64,000 bases of DNA. It comes from Hymenopus coronatus. Taxonomy: Eukaryota > Arthropoda > Insecta > Mantodea > Hymenopodidae. The stretch lies in assembly GCA_030762935.1 (NCBI GenBank), contig CM060895.1, positions 27,952,501 to 28,016,500 on the forward strand, read 5' to 3'. The translations under genes were made by a program, and so were the position numbers. Positions 55,201-58,358 of the stretch are shown in pieces. How positions within the stretch are numbered: position 1 is the stretch's first letter; the number at the start of each line of letters is the position of its first letter. The notes below the pieces were generated by a model, which made no database searches, was not told the origin of the DNA, and saw only the letters and a list, made by a program, of their open reading frames with translations.

Positions 55201-57701
55201 GCATAGCTCAAAAACGAAAAGACTGTTAAAAACCAAACTTGGTATTTAGGTTTGGTATCTTCCAAGGATGTGACACAAAAATTTTCAACTACTCTTAAAT
55301 GGAACTTTTTTCGAAAACTTTGATTTTCTCAAAAATGGCTCTAACAATTTTGATTAAAATGTCATATATTAAAGATATTTACATGACAAATAAAAGATGT
55401 ATCTTGAATTTTCTGGAAATAGCCTCTGAAGACTACTTTATTCTAGATAAATTTTATGGAATTTTACATAACTGCTAAACCGTAAGAGATGGACTAAAAC
55501 TTACCACACAGAAAATGTAAAGCACATTAAAACACACAATTTATGTTATATACATTTTTTTTGTGGAGCTGATTGTTTTTAAGATATTCCTTGTTTTTAG
55601 TTTCAGCTTTGAAAAACTTATATTTTTCTCATACAGGAATTTGTCAACCTGTGTCAATACAAATAAAGGAACTTCAGTCACATAGCAACTAGCTTTTGAC
55701 TATCATTTGAAACTATGGTACTCCCTTATTTTGCTTCTACTTACAAGGAAGCAAGGTATTTCTGCTAATTTTTTCTCAATTAGCATGAAGCAAATAGAAG
55801 CTTAAGCTTTTCAACAATAATTTGTTGCAGAGATCTAGAGATAGTCATGTGAATGGAACATATCAGATATTTTTATTTTAAATCATTGCAATAATAATCC
55901 AGGTTGCTAGACAATGATTTAAAGCAAACGTTGTTTAATAAATGAATGAGATGAATAACCAATTGAATACTCTTTCAAATTTAAGTACTTGTGGGAAAGG
56001 ATATACCTTAAAATGCAATTAAGACCAATATTAAGTCTCTCCCTCAATATCTAGGTTAATGTGTTTTTTGTTAAAATTAAGTTACATTAAGTAGTTATTT
56101 TGCCTGGGAAGTTTTGAAATGAAAGTCCTGTAGATATGCGTAGAATAATTTGGAGTGAAAGAATAAAGGCTATGGGTCAACTTAAAATGAAATGAAAATT
56201 GTGAGCTCAAGGGAAAAATAAATGCAAGATATGAAAAGCATTGTTTTGGTAAGTAATTAGAATTTAATAGATTATTCAGTGTTTTTTTGTAATAGAATCA
56301 GAACATTATCAGCACAATGATGGTAATCTTGCACACCAGGTTACCCTGTCATGGCAGGTGCCGCGCAACGCCAGGCAGGCAACCTTGCTTTTTAGTTGGC
56401 ATAATAAGCAGAGCCAGTGCCATCTGAAGAGAGAATATATATTTAAAATCGTCAGGAAATGGGGAAGCTATGCTATTTTTTAATGATATAAATCACATAT
56501 TTTTAGGCCTTAAAAACCAACAATTGACTTGCAAATTACATTTAATATTTCTTGCACTTTTGTTTTGACTCATTTATTACATTGCAGATCTTTTATAACT
56601 ACTTCCATGTATACCAATGACCTTGTTTTGACCTATTCAGTAAATTGAGCAATAGTACCAACTACTTGCTAATGTTGCATAAACATAGTGGCTTTTAAAT
56701 GTGCATGTTGGCATTCCACATTGCGCATTGACAGCATCCGCCATGACAGGGTAACCTGGTATGCAAGATTACCCATATATTTTATTTATTTATTCATGTT
56801 AATCAAGATTAACCTTTGCACAAATAGTATCATTAAATGTTTTGTTCTAGGTAGTTCATGCCTTATTAAGTTTGTCTTTCAGAAGAATTAATAATATTGT
56901 TTCAGATTAGTGTATAAATTATTGTAACAAGTATATGTGTGTATATATATTTAAAAAAAAACTTTCAAAAGAAAAGTTTTAGTACCTACATACCGATTAA
57001 TTAACATGGGTAGAGAAAGTAATGTGAGTATAGTGCATCAATTTTTCATTTGTTTGAGAACTAGTTACAGGTACCTTTGCTTTAACTATATAGGAAAATT
57101 AGAGAGAAATGGTGTTCTTCAGTGTTTAAAACCATTATGTACGTTATAGCATTAACATTTAAGCTCTATAATTTGTTGGTCATTTCATGCATTTTGTTTT
57201 TTGTTTAGGTTTTCAAGTAATTAAGGTATAAGCTAAAATATTTTGATAAAACCTGCATAGTTTTTGCTGTAATTTACAAAACTCTTTTATAAATGGTAAA
57301 GGTCTGATTATGTACTATTATCAGAAACTCAAACTACTGCATGTAATAGATGTATAATAGCTAATATTATTACAGACCTCACTGTATTCATATACAAAGA
57401 CTTGGGAATCATCAGATGTGGAGGAATAGAAGTTAAAGGACTAAATGCAAGTGCTATAGCAAAACGTAAACCATTAGGAGAACCTGTGCTAGAAAAACAT
57501 GTATTTGTAGCCAATAAAGAATCAGAAGATCCAACCTTAGATCTTGCTGGAACATTACGTGTTTGTATGCATATTACTCTTGAAAATCAACTTGGCATTA
57601 AGGTGAAAACTGTTGAGCTAGTAGACAATGAACATGAATCAGACAAACAACTTCTGTCTCCTATTCTCACATCAATATTTGGTGATCTACCACTAATACA
57701 G
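10612..57701 (+). CDS. FASN: Fatty acid synthase gene, internal part (9 exons, MAT to post-DH region)
   Basis: Nine exons on the + strand join in one frame to 620 codons: 10612-10801, 15578-15807, 15994-16298, 21868-22012, 34230-34346, 38076-38184, 38326-38583, 49827-50006 and 57376-57701. Every junction has AG acceptor and GT donor with matching phase. The cytosolic multidomain enzyme makes long-chain fatty acids from acetyl- and malonyl-CoA in the order KS-MAT-DH-(pseudo-MT)-ER-KR-ACP-TE. Visible here are the MAT active serine (GYSLGE), MAT His (AYHNKH), DH His (GHVIDGR) and DH Asp (FMDNMLQ). KS exons should lie upstream and ER-KR-ACP-TE exons downstream of the window. Large introns packed with transposons explain the 47-kb span. 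It appears to be a functional gene, not a retrocopy: it keeps introns and has no stop or frameshift. The substitutions in MAT suggest a divergent FAS paralogue. Confidence 0.93.
10802..11632. other. FAS intron 1, proximal part
   Basis: AT-rich, with no recognised element before the mariner that starts at 11633. Confidence 0.6.
11633..12923 (+). mobile_element. mariner element with both terminal repeats, 1,291 bp
   Basis: TA-flanked. Left end TGAGGGTCGGCTGATAAGTC; right end is the complement of GACTTATCAGCCGACCCTAG. The terminal repeats match over about 20 bases. On the + strand from ATG 11811 the relic reads MEDLEKRAVIKYFHLKGL, VAEFKMGRMSTSDESRSGHP, then LITMDETWIHHYTPEGKSQT (first catalytic Asp), VMVSVFWDAQGIIFLDYLEN and LEHPPYLPDLAPNDYQL (third catalytic motif). 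The length and the DETW/PDLAPxDY motifs are those of D,D34D mariners. It has stops, a frameshift near 12385 and an A-run near 12546, so it is inactive. Confidence 0.93.
12924..15577. other. FAS intron 1, distal part, mostly unassigned
   Basis: Only 13430-14120 stands out, by higher GC and short open frames on both strands (minus 13483-13683, minus 13866-14057). They match no domain I recognise and could be decayed mobile DNA. The rest is AT-rich without shared repeats. Confidence 0.4.
15578..15807 (+). CDS. FASN: FAS exon b: MAT ferredoxin-like subdomain and catalytic His
   Basis: The acceptor is ttctag ending at 15577. An in-frame TAA at 15565-15567 rules out a longer exon in this frame, and this acceptor restores the conserved VGL junction (VGLGAEQTKQ, compare AVGLSWEE of vertebrate FAS). 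Recognisable pieces are VACHDGSQLCTVSGP (family VxACHNxxDxVTxSGP) and the MAT catalytic His in SIAYHNKH. The exon ends LLKYLKE in phase 0 before gtaaat. Confidence 0.93.
15994..16298 (+). CDS. FASN: FAS exon c: C-terminal MAT
   Basis: Separated from the previous exon by a 186-base intron, with acceptor tatag ending at 15993 and donor gtaagt at 16299. It encodes VIPNVKSRSKLWISSSLP, then FSSAEYYTNNLLSPVFFEEA (family TSSAEYxVNNLxSPVLFxEA) and IIEISPHGMFETIL (family VLEIAPHALLQAVL). This is the end of the MAT fold. Its 3' end lies only 90 bases before a mariner insertion that begins at 16389. Confidence 0.93.
16389..17700 (+). mobile_element. mariner element in FAS intron 3, right end missing
   Basis: Starts after TA with CGAGGGCGGATCAAAAAGTT. 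From ATG 16552 the + strand reads MALQLDVHSKLEVRATIRFL, VYGETAISRQGIVKW, stop, QQFEAGHTDITNEDREGRPA. Then in shifted frames: LQRIITGDETWVHHFTPEMK (first Asp), GMILLHDNATPHK (second Asp), WQHPPYSPNLAPCNFHIF (third Asp changed to Asn) and the helix EKLVDYSEKCLQSLGDY. This is a D,D34D mariner with several frame breaks and one lost catalytic Asp. No complementary right end was found by 17720, so the right boundary is approximate. Confidence 0.88.
17701..18289. other. Unassigned AT-rich part of FAS intron 3
   Basis: No gene, terminal repeat or shared repeat recognised. Confidence 0.4.
18290..18500 (-). mobile_element. tRNA-like SINE, family C
   Basis: On the minus strand there is an A-box-like TCTCAATGGTTAGAG followed at normal spacing by a B-box TGATTCAAATCCC. 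The same arrangement (TAGCTCAGTTGCTTA, GGGTTCAAATCTA) occurs at 38654-38890. Both are preceded by a similar CTCAAAAT...GAGA segment. Confidence 0.62.
19245..19640 (-). mobile_element. LINE 3'-end fragment with CCHC-type C-terminus
   Basis: On the minus strand an 86-codon frame contains VVKEMCPMCNGRENEIDLLE and FLGTVRNKWKWSVDRTVKG. The CPxCNGxE motif matches CPICGGNEDIEHILFKC of the LINE at 50823-52211, so this is probably a diverged relative of that family, strongly 5'-truncated. Confidence 0.6.
19665..19880 (+). mobile_element. SINE-like repeat with A-rich tail
   Basis: Shares with 33846-34072 the segment TTTTCTCTTA...TGAGAAGAC and the 3' end TAAATGACAATAAAAC, here followed by a long A-rich run. 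A B-box-like GGTTTCAAATTTT lies near 19710. Confidence 0.55.
20024..20060. repeat. (TA)n(CA)n microsatellite at the left end of a Tc1 element
   Basis: About 10 bases of TA then about 34 bases of CA, merging directly into the CACTGCC end of the transposon. Confidence 0.95.
20059..21747 (+). mobile_element. Tc1-like transposon, 1.69 kb, near-complete but inactive
   Basis: Terminal repeats CACTGCCGGTCAAAAGTTTT (20059) and the complement of AAAACTTTTGACTGGCAGTG (right end 21747) agree over about 26 bases, and TA follows the right end. From ATG 20533 the protein reads MGRRSPLSLEQHSAINTLHD and YSIHQISERLKISRSTIQF (bipartite HTH), QVLWTDKSKFKVLG (first Asp), GGGSVMVWGCFSFSGVG, IMQQDNIPN (second Asp) and, in another frame, MDWPPQSPDLNPIELLWEEL (Glu). 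This is the DD34E order of Tc1. A stop after ISRSTIQF and at least three frameshifts inactivate it. Confidence 0.93.
21868..22012 (+). CDS. FASN: FAS exon d: post-MAT linker
   Basis: The acceptor is atttcag ending at 21867. It begins in phase 2 and completes the Lys of GLGKLYELG. It encodes YPEVQYPVSRGTPMISPLIR, the strongly conserved post-AT linker (family PVEFPxxRGTPxISPLIKWDH) that wraps back onto the KS-MAT module. The exon ends YHAG in phase 0. Confidence 0.93.
22013..22972. other. FAS intron 4, first kilobase
   Basis: Contains a CT-rich tract (22280-22460) and a short GNN-type repeat (22645-22700). No gene recognised. Confidence 0.5.
23371..24747 (-). pseudogene. LINE reverse transcriptase, active-site Asp lost
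   Basis: 458 codons open. RT motifs in order: SPNNYRPISIVSTVSKVLE (motif 1/2), GFLPKHSTEAVALDVV, GGLFIDLNKASMNTVNHELL (motif A; family FxDLxKAFDTVxHxxLL), YGVPQGTVLGPILFLIFIND (motif B/4), then LFANDFFLF where FADD is expected. The second Asp of the YxDD/FADD box remains but the first is Asn, which should kill polymerase activity. The thumb has YLGLTLDSSLTWTYHI and ends SVIKHKRDIHSYKTISANH. Confidence 0.9.
24740..25474 (-). pseudogene. LINE ORF2, region between endonuclease and RT
   Basis: Begins RIFNTINDLSDHNLLVLEII, the end of the nuclease fold (SDHxxL, catalytic Asp-His). Then come PWISNQLLKLISQKNNLYKK, a typical helical linker (PWxxxxLxxxIxxKNxLyKK), and KKYTKNDEICDELNKYFVHV (family IxNxFNxYF). 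A second frameshift at about 24743 separates it from the RT frame. Confidence 0.85.
25458..26093 (-). pseudogene. LINE ORF2, apurinic-type endonuclease domain
   Basis: Contains LYVDARSVRNKFDSLKLII, then VDVIVIDEMWLNESD (family DIIxxTETWLxxxI), GGLSIYVS (family GGVxIYV), and TILIGDSNINIF (family GDFNxxL) with a terminal LTENTATLIDHAYL (family SLIDHIF). These are the EEP nuclease blocks that nick target DNA. The family Glu of TETWL is Asp/Glu here (DEMWL). A frameshift near 25460 separates it from the next block. Confidence 0.85.
26130..26915 (-). pseudogene. LINE ORF1: PHD-type finger plus coiled coil, one stop
   Basis: Starts MTNKKQFKMAAVSRVSK. Residues ~18-67 form a Cys/His finger: CMVC, CCDGEC, WFHSKC and a final QWQC, the C4HC3 spacing of PHD fingers found in ORF1 of several LINE clades. 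The reading frame stays open past an in-frame TGA at about 26706 and continues as PPNFEEMMEEIANKLRDQ, a heptad-rich helix, then RRNNIIISGIPEAPNEDDFE, a motif of the RRM-like region in LINE ORF1 proteins. It should bind element RNA and help form the RNP. Apart from the one stop the frame is intact. Confidence 0.85.
27120..27510 (-). mobile_element. Tc1-like transposase C-terminal fragment
   Basis: On the minus strand an 88-codon frame contains VWPPCSLDSKPIENVWVGVK, matching WPPxSPDLNPIENVWxxxK with the catalytic Glu of DDE Tc1 transposases. Upstream pieces (near 27510) are decayed. No terminal repeats were seen, so only a fragment remains. It differs from the Tc1 at 20059 (PIELLWEEL). Confidence 0.72.
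27511..29223. other. Unassigned part of FAS intron 4
   Basis: AT-rich. A B-box-like AGGTTCATTTC on the minus strand near 28720 hints at SINE debris. Nothing else recognised. Confidence 0.4.
29224..29705 (+). repeat. Family R repeat, 5' half
   Basis: Begins TTTTTACTTTCTGTACACC, followed by the palindrome CTATGCACATAG and the shared core (GGGCAGCATAGCTCAAAAAC, ATCTTCCAAGGATG, CCTCAGAAGACC, CATAAGAGATAGAC). It stops abruptly at about 29705, so the 3' half is absent. Confidence 0.88.
30164..30415 (+). mobile_element. SINE family A, 5'-truncated, with target-site duplication
   Basis: Flanked by catttcccgggtc (30151-30163) and catctcccgggtc (30416-30428), a 13-bp duplication with one difference. 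B-box GGGTTCAAACCC lies near 30174. The body AATCCTTAGCATGGCTTCCT...GAGGCCTCTGAG is shared with 46725-46985 and 151-400. The tail is TTCATTTCATTT. Confidence 0.85.
30590..31060 (-). mobile_element. LINE ORF1 fragment
   Basis: On the minus strand a Lys/Glu-rich stretch leads into RMNVSRRYNMITSGIEEKLG and KLFGRRLGLEVTNYEICDAF, then RPGKKRGKRKLMVKC. This resembles the RRM-like ORF1 region of LINEs (RRxNIIISGI, GxxLxVxxIxxAxRxGK...RPIxV). Stops interrupt it. No RT is adjacent. Confidence 0.6.
31107..31161. repeat. (AAC)n/(AAT)n microsatellite, left of a pogo-like element
   Basis: About 18 bases of AAC units turn into about 37 bases of AAT units and end at the transposon's left terminal repeat. 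Confidence 0.95.
31162..32782 (-). mobile_element. pogo/Tigger-like transposon, internally deleted
   Basis: Terminal repeats AAAGGTGGGAATATGGAACC (31161) and the complement of GGTTCCATATTCGCACCTC (right, to 32782). On the minus strand: KSRRKRKLWDKEDMVQVILA (psq-type HTH, 32322 to 32080); GRAWFDHFIAMSPSKASYSE with the CENP-B-type second HTH (31986 to 31756); then KQDETGLSTVQSKIAAAERG (first catalytic Asp), YVPPMMIFSRKNMTETWMRG and, in another frame, LEHFIEKTAPSEISPIL. The second and third catalytic motifs are missing, so the gene is deleted at its 3' end. It lies in a trinucleotide microsatellite present on both sides. Confidence 0.9.
32789..32943. repeat. (AAC/AAT)n microsatellite, right of the pogo-like element
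   Basis: About 155 bases of mixed AAC, AAT and AGT units. The long Leu or Ile/Val frames it creates on the minus strand are not genes. Confidence 0.95.
32961..33222. mobile_element. Long foldback element (arms about 118 bp)
   Basis: The left arm (32961-33077, starting GGAGTATAATCTGGGCTTGT) pairs with the right arm (33104-33222, ending AGATTATACTCC) at roughly 93-95 percent by eye, around a loop of about 26 bases. GC is well above the surroundings. A related partial copy lies at 43175-43330 (CATTTCGTCCACAACTACGG compared with CGTTTCGTCTGCGACTACGG). No coding capacity. Foldback MITE or satellite-like mobile DNA is the likely nature. Confidence 0.88.
33223..33845. other. Unassigned intronic DNA after the foldback
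   Basis: The first 40 bases (CCAGTATTGACACTGGCCAT...GAAAGCC) probably belong to the same repeat family as the foldback, since the copy at 43175 also ends in GCCGTGAAAGCC. The remainder has no recognised feature. Confidence 0.45.
33846..34072 (+). mobile_element. tRNA-like SINE
   Basis: Head with GTGGGGATAGCATGTCTGC (A-box-like) and AGGAGGTCAAATCTC (B-box-like). Then TTTTCTCTTACCCTGAGAAG, and a 3' end CTAAAGGACATTAAACTACC followed by an A-rich tail. Related to 19665-19880 in the middle and to the 2561-2706 SINE at the 3' end. Confidence 0.65.
34230..34346 (+). CDS. FASN: FAS exon e: dehydratase, catalytic His
   Basis: 39 codons after a 12.2-kb intron, with acceptor ttaacag and donor gtatgt. 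It encodes GERSVLISLAEKNMEFYSGH followed by VIDGRNLFPATGYL. The His of GHVIDGR corresponds to the DH catalytic His (His878 in human FASN, in the context DHTLDGRVLFPATGY). This is the first hotdog fold of the DH domain, which removes water from the beta-hydroxyacyl-ACP. Confidence 0.93.
34347..34767. other. FAS intron 5, proximal part
   Basis: Nothing recognised. Confidence 0.4.
34768..35150 (+). repeat. Family R repeat, old partial copy
   Basis: Diverged 5' half: ATCAAGATTTCATCAGAAAT, GTATTTAAGTTCAGCATCTT, CTGAAACTGCCCTTTATCGG and GGCTCAGAAATTGTGAAGAT align in order with other copies. The palindrome is replaced by CTTTATCTAGCACC. Confidence 0.68.
35240..35370. repeat. Inverted-repeat (MITE-like) element, 131 bp
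   Basis: Left arm CATAATCAAATTGAATTAAT... (35240-35277) is the exact complement of the right arm, which ends ATTAATTCAATTTGATTATG (35333-35370). Arms are 38 bp, with a spacer of about 55 bp. No coding capacity. Confidence 0.88.
35371..36064. other. Unassigned FAS intron 5 DNA
   Basis: AT-rich, with no recognised element. Confidence 0.4.
36065..37406 (-). mobile_element. mariner element with both terminal repeats, 1,342 bp
   Basis: TA-flanked. Right end complement reads CGAGGGTCAGTCAATAACTA, left end TGGCGGTTAGTCAATAACTA, both continuing ATGCCTCCTATTTTTT. Minus strand: MADINVHIRQHAVIEFLHAE and KNVYGDATMYVSTIKRWVHH (HTH, 37234 to 36947), then after breaks VPLTGKVMATVFWDAHSVIL, VDVLLLNAKPHTSHHT (family LLHDNARPHTS; catalytic Asp changed to Asn) and SRPQHSPNLAPSDYH (third motif). 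A D,D34D mariner with frameshifts, antisense to FAS. Confidence 0.93.
37407..38075. other. Unassigned FAS intron 5 DNA before exon f
   Basis: AT-rich. Nothing recognised apart from the splice acceptor of exon f at 38075. Confidence 0.45.
38076..38184 (+). CDS. FASN: FAS exon f: dehydratase
   Basis: Acceptor ttttag, donor ggtaatt. It encodes KLVWETLGYMQGKLHTELSV, then VFENVYFYRATTIPKEG, matching the DH segment (S)IVWKTLA...PVVFEDVxxHxATILPKTG. It ends in phase 1, and the next intron is only 141 bases. Confidence 0.92.
38326..38583 (+). CDS. FASN: FAS exon g: dehydratase central part
   Basis: Acceptor tttccag, donor ggtagg. It encodes IEFTVMIQRNSGKFEVAESG, then VVNGTI, and later DIYKELRLRGYNYSGHF. 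The KELRLRGYxYxxxF signature is diagnostic of the FAS DH domain. It ends VHVESN plus G, completed in the next exon as GQIGKLRWKNNW. Confidence 0.93.
38654..38890 (-). mobile_element. tRNA-like SINE, family C
   Basis: On the minus strand the A-box TAGCTCAGTTGCTTA and B-box GGGTTCAAATCTA are good matches to tRNA promoters, about 35 bases apart as in a tRNA. The body resembles 18290-18500. An acceptor stem is not formed, so this is a SINE head and not a tRNA gene. Confidence 0.65.
39500..39874 (-). pseudogene. LINE RNase H domain
   Basis: 124 open codons: WLYVYTDGSSLPNKSGTGAG (Asp of YTDGS), LNTTNFDGEILAILQNLQNL (catalytic Glu in DGEI, family FxAEL), FVLLSDSKAAIISIT (Asp of SDS). These are the RNase H1 catalytic acids in order; the final His/Asp block is lost after 39500 (minus-strand direction). 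Confidence 0.85.
40640..41710 (-). pseudogene. LINE reverse transcriptase, broken
   Basis: Across several frames: FNNFLQNMDYRKDAQKAYRF (start near 41660), then EWKKAIIIPILKSNKPAENC and SSYHPIAYTNVLAKIIEKII (family PxSYRPIxLxNxxxKIxEkII, 41030-41220), and IYINDLSYLLQKAESKVLMF followed by ADDVVLW (40650-40750). The FADD catalytic box survives although the frame does not. Confidence 0.8.
42015..42641 (-). pseudogene. LINE endonuclease domain
   Basis: 208 open codons: KLKILQWNTGGLSQAKKQEL (EEP motif LxIxQWNxxGL), DTFTIQEANL (family xxQET, catalytic Glu), MYSVYNPPNN (family xxSVYxPP), TIIIGDFNAHSRLWGYDKLN (family GDFNAHxxxWG) and TFIHYSGAGTNPDL (family TxxxxxxxSxPDL). These residues form the target-nicking nuclease of non-LTR elements. 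The C-terminal SDH block lies in another frame. Confidence 0.88.
42936..43125 (-). repeat. Two tandem 5' UTR-like monomers upstream of the LINE
   Basis: On the + strand GGTTCCTTTAAGTCTTCA (42949) and CAGTTCCTTTAAGCCTTCA (43057) begin two related segments. Both continue AATTAT-AGAAG or -TAAAGGAA, TTAAAGGA and a closing AACAAAA. The spacing is about 108 bases. They lie just upstream of the LINE on its own strand, where promoter monomers are found in several LINE families. Confidence 0.55.
43175..43330. repeat. Partial copy of the foldback family
   Basis: CCATGGTCTGCTGG, CATTTCGTCCACAACTACGG, TGGACATCTTCAGTGG and CGGCCGTGAAAGCC match one arm and the distal end of the 32961-33260 element at about 75-80 percent by eye. 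Confidence 0.75.
43855..44090 (+). repeat. Family R repeat, 3' third
   Basis: Matches the 3' region: CATTTCAATGACAATTATGC, TTTAGCCTAGTG, TTAGCATGATATAAAT. It ends with the conserved GAATGGAACACATCAGATTT. The closest relative by eye is the 59319-60212 copy (both have TTCAATGACAAT and TGCTCCTG-type variants). Confidence 0.82.
44252..45182 (+). repeat. Family R repeat, full-length copy (about 930 bp)
   Basis: Complete from TTTTTTACTTTCTCTATACA and the palindrome CTATGTACATAG to the 3' end GAATGGAACACATCAGATTT. It contains a (GT)n run (44392-44456) at the position where other copies have short TGTGTGTCTG. A 17-bp inverted duplication at 44849-44893 is unique to this copy. No conserved coding frame. 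Confidence 0.92.
44392..44456. repeat. (GT)n microsatellite inside a family R copy
   Basis: About 65 bases of TG repeats with a few interruptions, expanded from the short TG-rich segment that every copy carries. Confidence 0.97.
45225..45345 (-). repeat. Inverted internal fragment of family R
   Basis: Complement of the central segment (complements of CATAAGAGATGGAC, GAATTTTGCATAACTG and CTGGGAATAGCC). It lies head-on against the next + strand copy at 45362. Confidence 0.82.
45362..46233 (+). repeat. Family R repeat, full-length copy
   Basis: From TTTTTACCTTCTCTATATGC through ACTATGTACATAGTG to TGGCACACATCCGATTTTT. A 124-codon frame at 45460-45834 exists only because this copy lacks stops; the other copies carry stops in the same frame, so it is not called as a gene. 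Confidence 0.92.
46247..46296. repeat. (CA)n microsatellite
   Basis: About 25 bases of pure AC followed by impure CACACTTGCTCACGTGTGCACACACA.. type sequence, beside the 3' end of a family R copy. Confidence 0.9.
46310..46391 (-). repeat. Family R repeat, minus-strand 5' end only
   Basis: Complement of the 5' terminus: GGTATCAAATTTTTGGGTGG, AATACAATACCTTCTCTACC, then a degenerate palindrome and the terminal TAGAGAAAGTAAAA. Confidence 0.82.
46725..46985 (-). mobile_element. SINE family A, minus strand
   Basis: Complement of the same body as 30164-30415: AAATCCTTAGCATGGCTTCC, AAGGGAAATAAAGT, AAGCCTCTGAGAAAAACTGA, GCAGTTAAAGAA. The tail is CAATTTCAATTTT. The tRNA head is absent. Confidence 0.8.
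46986..47450. other. Unassigned FAS intron 7 DNA
   Basis: Nothing recognised. Confidence 0.4.
47451..48622 (-). mobile_element. mariner/Tc1-type element with about 55-bp terminal repeats
   Basis: Left TGGAAAAACTATCAAAGATA and the complement of the right end (CGGAAAAACTATATCAAAAA) continue together through AGAAACACATTGCACATGT-type sequence to GGAAGGTTCAAAGTTT. On the minus strand: IPQDKAFYVLEFARSQSIAQ and VQCAFHHQFNKQLPHYKRLL (HTH), SKVNVFCAISLSQVYGPSLF, LDMLKNWLFLQLHE, FILMQDGAPPHFHF (second catalytic Asp), PARSPYLTL (third motif, Asp lost) and a terminal SGAHVEHIKL. This is the abundant insect family with MQDGAPPH and PPRSPDLTPCDFFLWG. Multiple stops. Confidence 0.88.
48623..49826. other. 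FAS intron 7, last 1.2 kb
   Basis: AT-rich with no recognised element up to the splice acceptor of exon h. Confidence 0.45.
49827..50006 (+). CDS. FASN: FAS exon h: dehydratase second hotdog, catalytic Asp
   Basis: Follows an 11.2-kb intron; acceptor tttgcag, donor ggtaaac. It encodes GKLRWKNNWIAFMDNMLQ. The Asp of FMDNMLQ matches the DH catalytic Asp (Asp1033 in human FASN, FMDTMLQ). Further on, GLFVPISIKKLTI matches the GLYLPTRVTAIHI segment. It ends QMPDEEK plus G in phase 1. Confidence 0.93.
50007..50366. other. FAS intron 8, proximal part
   Basis: No gene. A perfect 16-bp palindrome GTAACGTATACGTTAC at 50332-50347 is the only structure seen. Confidence 0.5.
50367..50505 (-). repeat. 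Inverted 3' end of family R
   Basis: Starts with the complement of the family's 3' terminus (CTGATGTGTTCCATTCACAT, then TTTCTCTACATCTCTG), continues to complement of CAATTTCTGC. Immediately followed by a + strand R segment, giving an inverted composite. Confidence 0.85.
51054..51449 (-). pseudogene. LINE C-terminal zinc-knuckle region
   Basis: 131 open codons: MGWVDCLRNNLESSGLGKMW, then KEEREGIAWLKAGVWRLKGL, and a C-terminal finger CPICGGNEDIEHILFKC (CxxC...HxxxxC). This finger is typical of the C-terminus of R1-, RTE- or CR1-like polymerases and probably binds element RNA or target DNA. It follows the RT frame after a shift. Confidence 0.85.
51489..52202 (-). pseudogene. LINE RT, C-terminal half of catalytic domain and thumb
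   Basis: 237 open codons: CPVLFNLYIDDVLTEIGRN (family GCPLSPxLFNLYIxDL), IQIPGLLFADDLVIGAITVN (FADD box intact), LNNYCKEWSLKVNQDKTQIV (family WxLxxNxxKTKxMVF), and ECIYLGVKIDSGGNWEKQKK (family xYLGxxxxxxGxW). Downstream it keeps EAKMLYGIEVWGLEGGWEGI. The reading frame opens inside motif B because of the 5' truncation. A frameshift near 51450-51490 separates it from the C-terminal finger. Confidence 0.9.
52587..53786 (+). mobile_element. mariner element, 1,200 bp, inserted in family R
   Basis: TA on both sides. Left CGAGTCACTCCAAAAGTTTT; right is the complement of AAAGCTTTTGGAGTGACCCT, so the ends agree over about 26 bases. The + strand relic reads MCGILLHHENTSAYNAQETT (second catalytic block, HDNAxxH with Asp changed to Glu), VVTYLSHPP, stop, SSDLAPCNFFL (third block) and near the end KEEW. 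Stops are frequent, so it is old. It matches mariner families whose proteins end with ENILKRCND-like repeats of the FFRxxxDC type, but the lineage is not certain. Confidence 0.9.
53991..54018. repeat. (AAAT)n microsatellite
   Basis: Seven AAAT units within a minus-strand family R copy. Confidence 0.9.
54504..55047. other. Unassigned FAS intron 8 DNA
   Basis: Nothing recognised. Confidence 0.4.
55048..55875 (+). repeat. Family R repeat, near full-length copy
   Basis: From ATTTTTACTTTCTTGACACA and ACTATGTACATAGTGTATAG to GGAACATATCAGATATTTTT. It lacks about 40 bases around CAAGAAAATCCCCCACCCC that other copies carry (55285-55295). Confidence 0.92.
55876..56330. other. Unassigned FAS intron 8 DNA
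   Basis: Nothing recognised. Confidence 0.4.
56331..56774. mobile_element. MITE with about 35-bp terminal inverted repeats (444 bp)
   Basis: Left GGTAATCTTGCACACCAGGT...TACCCTGTCATGGC (56332-56365) is the complement, with one or two differences, of right GCCATGACAGGGTAACCTGG...TATGCAAGATTACCC (56741-56774). The interior is non-coding. A clear target duplication was not identified, so the superfamily is unknown. Confidence 0.88.
56775..57375. other. FAS intron 8, last 600 bases
   Basis: AT-rich; leads to the acceptor of exon i. Nothing else recognised. Confidence 0.45.
57376..57701 (+). CDS. FASN: FAS exon i: end of DH and start of the following linker/pseudo-MT region
   Basis: Acceptor ttacag, donor ggtaagc; ends in phase 0. 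It encodes FIYKDLGIIRCGGIEVKGLN, matching human RWLRVTVAGGVHISGLHT, then EPVLEKHVF (human VPILEKFCF). The 60 codons after that are less conserved, as expected for the segment entering the inactive methyltransferase region. Its end is probably followed by further exons beyond 64000, since no splice-compatible FAS exon was found from 57702 to the window end. Confidence 0.9.
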
Positions 57702-58358
57702 GTAAGCCTCTTGATTTGCATAGTATGATGCTACATTTAGATTGTTTGTTTTGCCTTTTTCCTAAAGAACTGAGTAATTAAGAAATAGACTTCTGTGTAG
57801 GTTTTAGAATTATTTTATTGCTTCTTCCGTTTTCCTCCCTCTCCCTATTTTTATTTATTGATATAAAATATGAATACAAATGTTATAAATAAAACTGCAA
57901 CTTATTGTTAAAAATATTTCTGTATACTCTAGTAAATAAAGATGTATTATTCAGTCTTGTTAATTATATGTTGTATTATAATCTAACAATGTAAATGTTT
58001 GATTAAACTCCCTATTATAGAAAACAACGGTTTCCTCAAAATACTTTGATAAATTATTGTAGTTTGGTGTTTATATTAACTACAATGTTTCAAAATGAAA
58101 CTACTGTCCATATCCTTTATTTATACCAGCAATAACCAGTAAGTGATAGTATCGCATATTTTTAAAAAATTCATTCTTTTCCTAAACTACTTTAGTTCAT
58201 CCTTATGTTAAGAATATATAGTAGTTATGTATATGTGTAACAATGTTCTTTATTCAAATTCATTTTGGACCACTATATAATATTATAAGAATTATATTTG
58301 TTGTACACATATGTTTACAGTATTGAGTCTTTCTACATTGCATTAATAAGTAGTGTAC
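57702..58358. other. Next FAS intron, proximal part
   Basis: Starts at the donor gtaagc of exon i. AT-rich with no recognised element. Confidence 0.5.
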
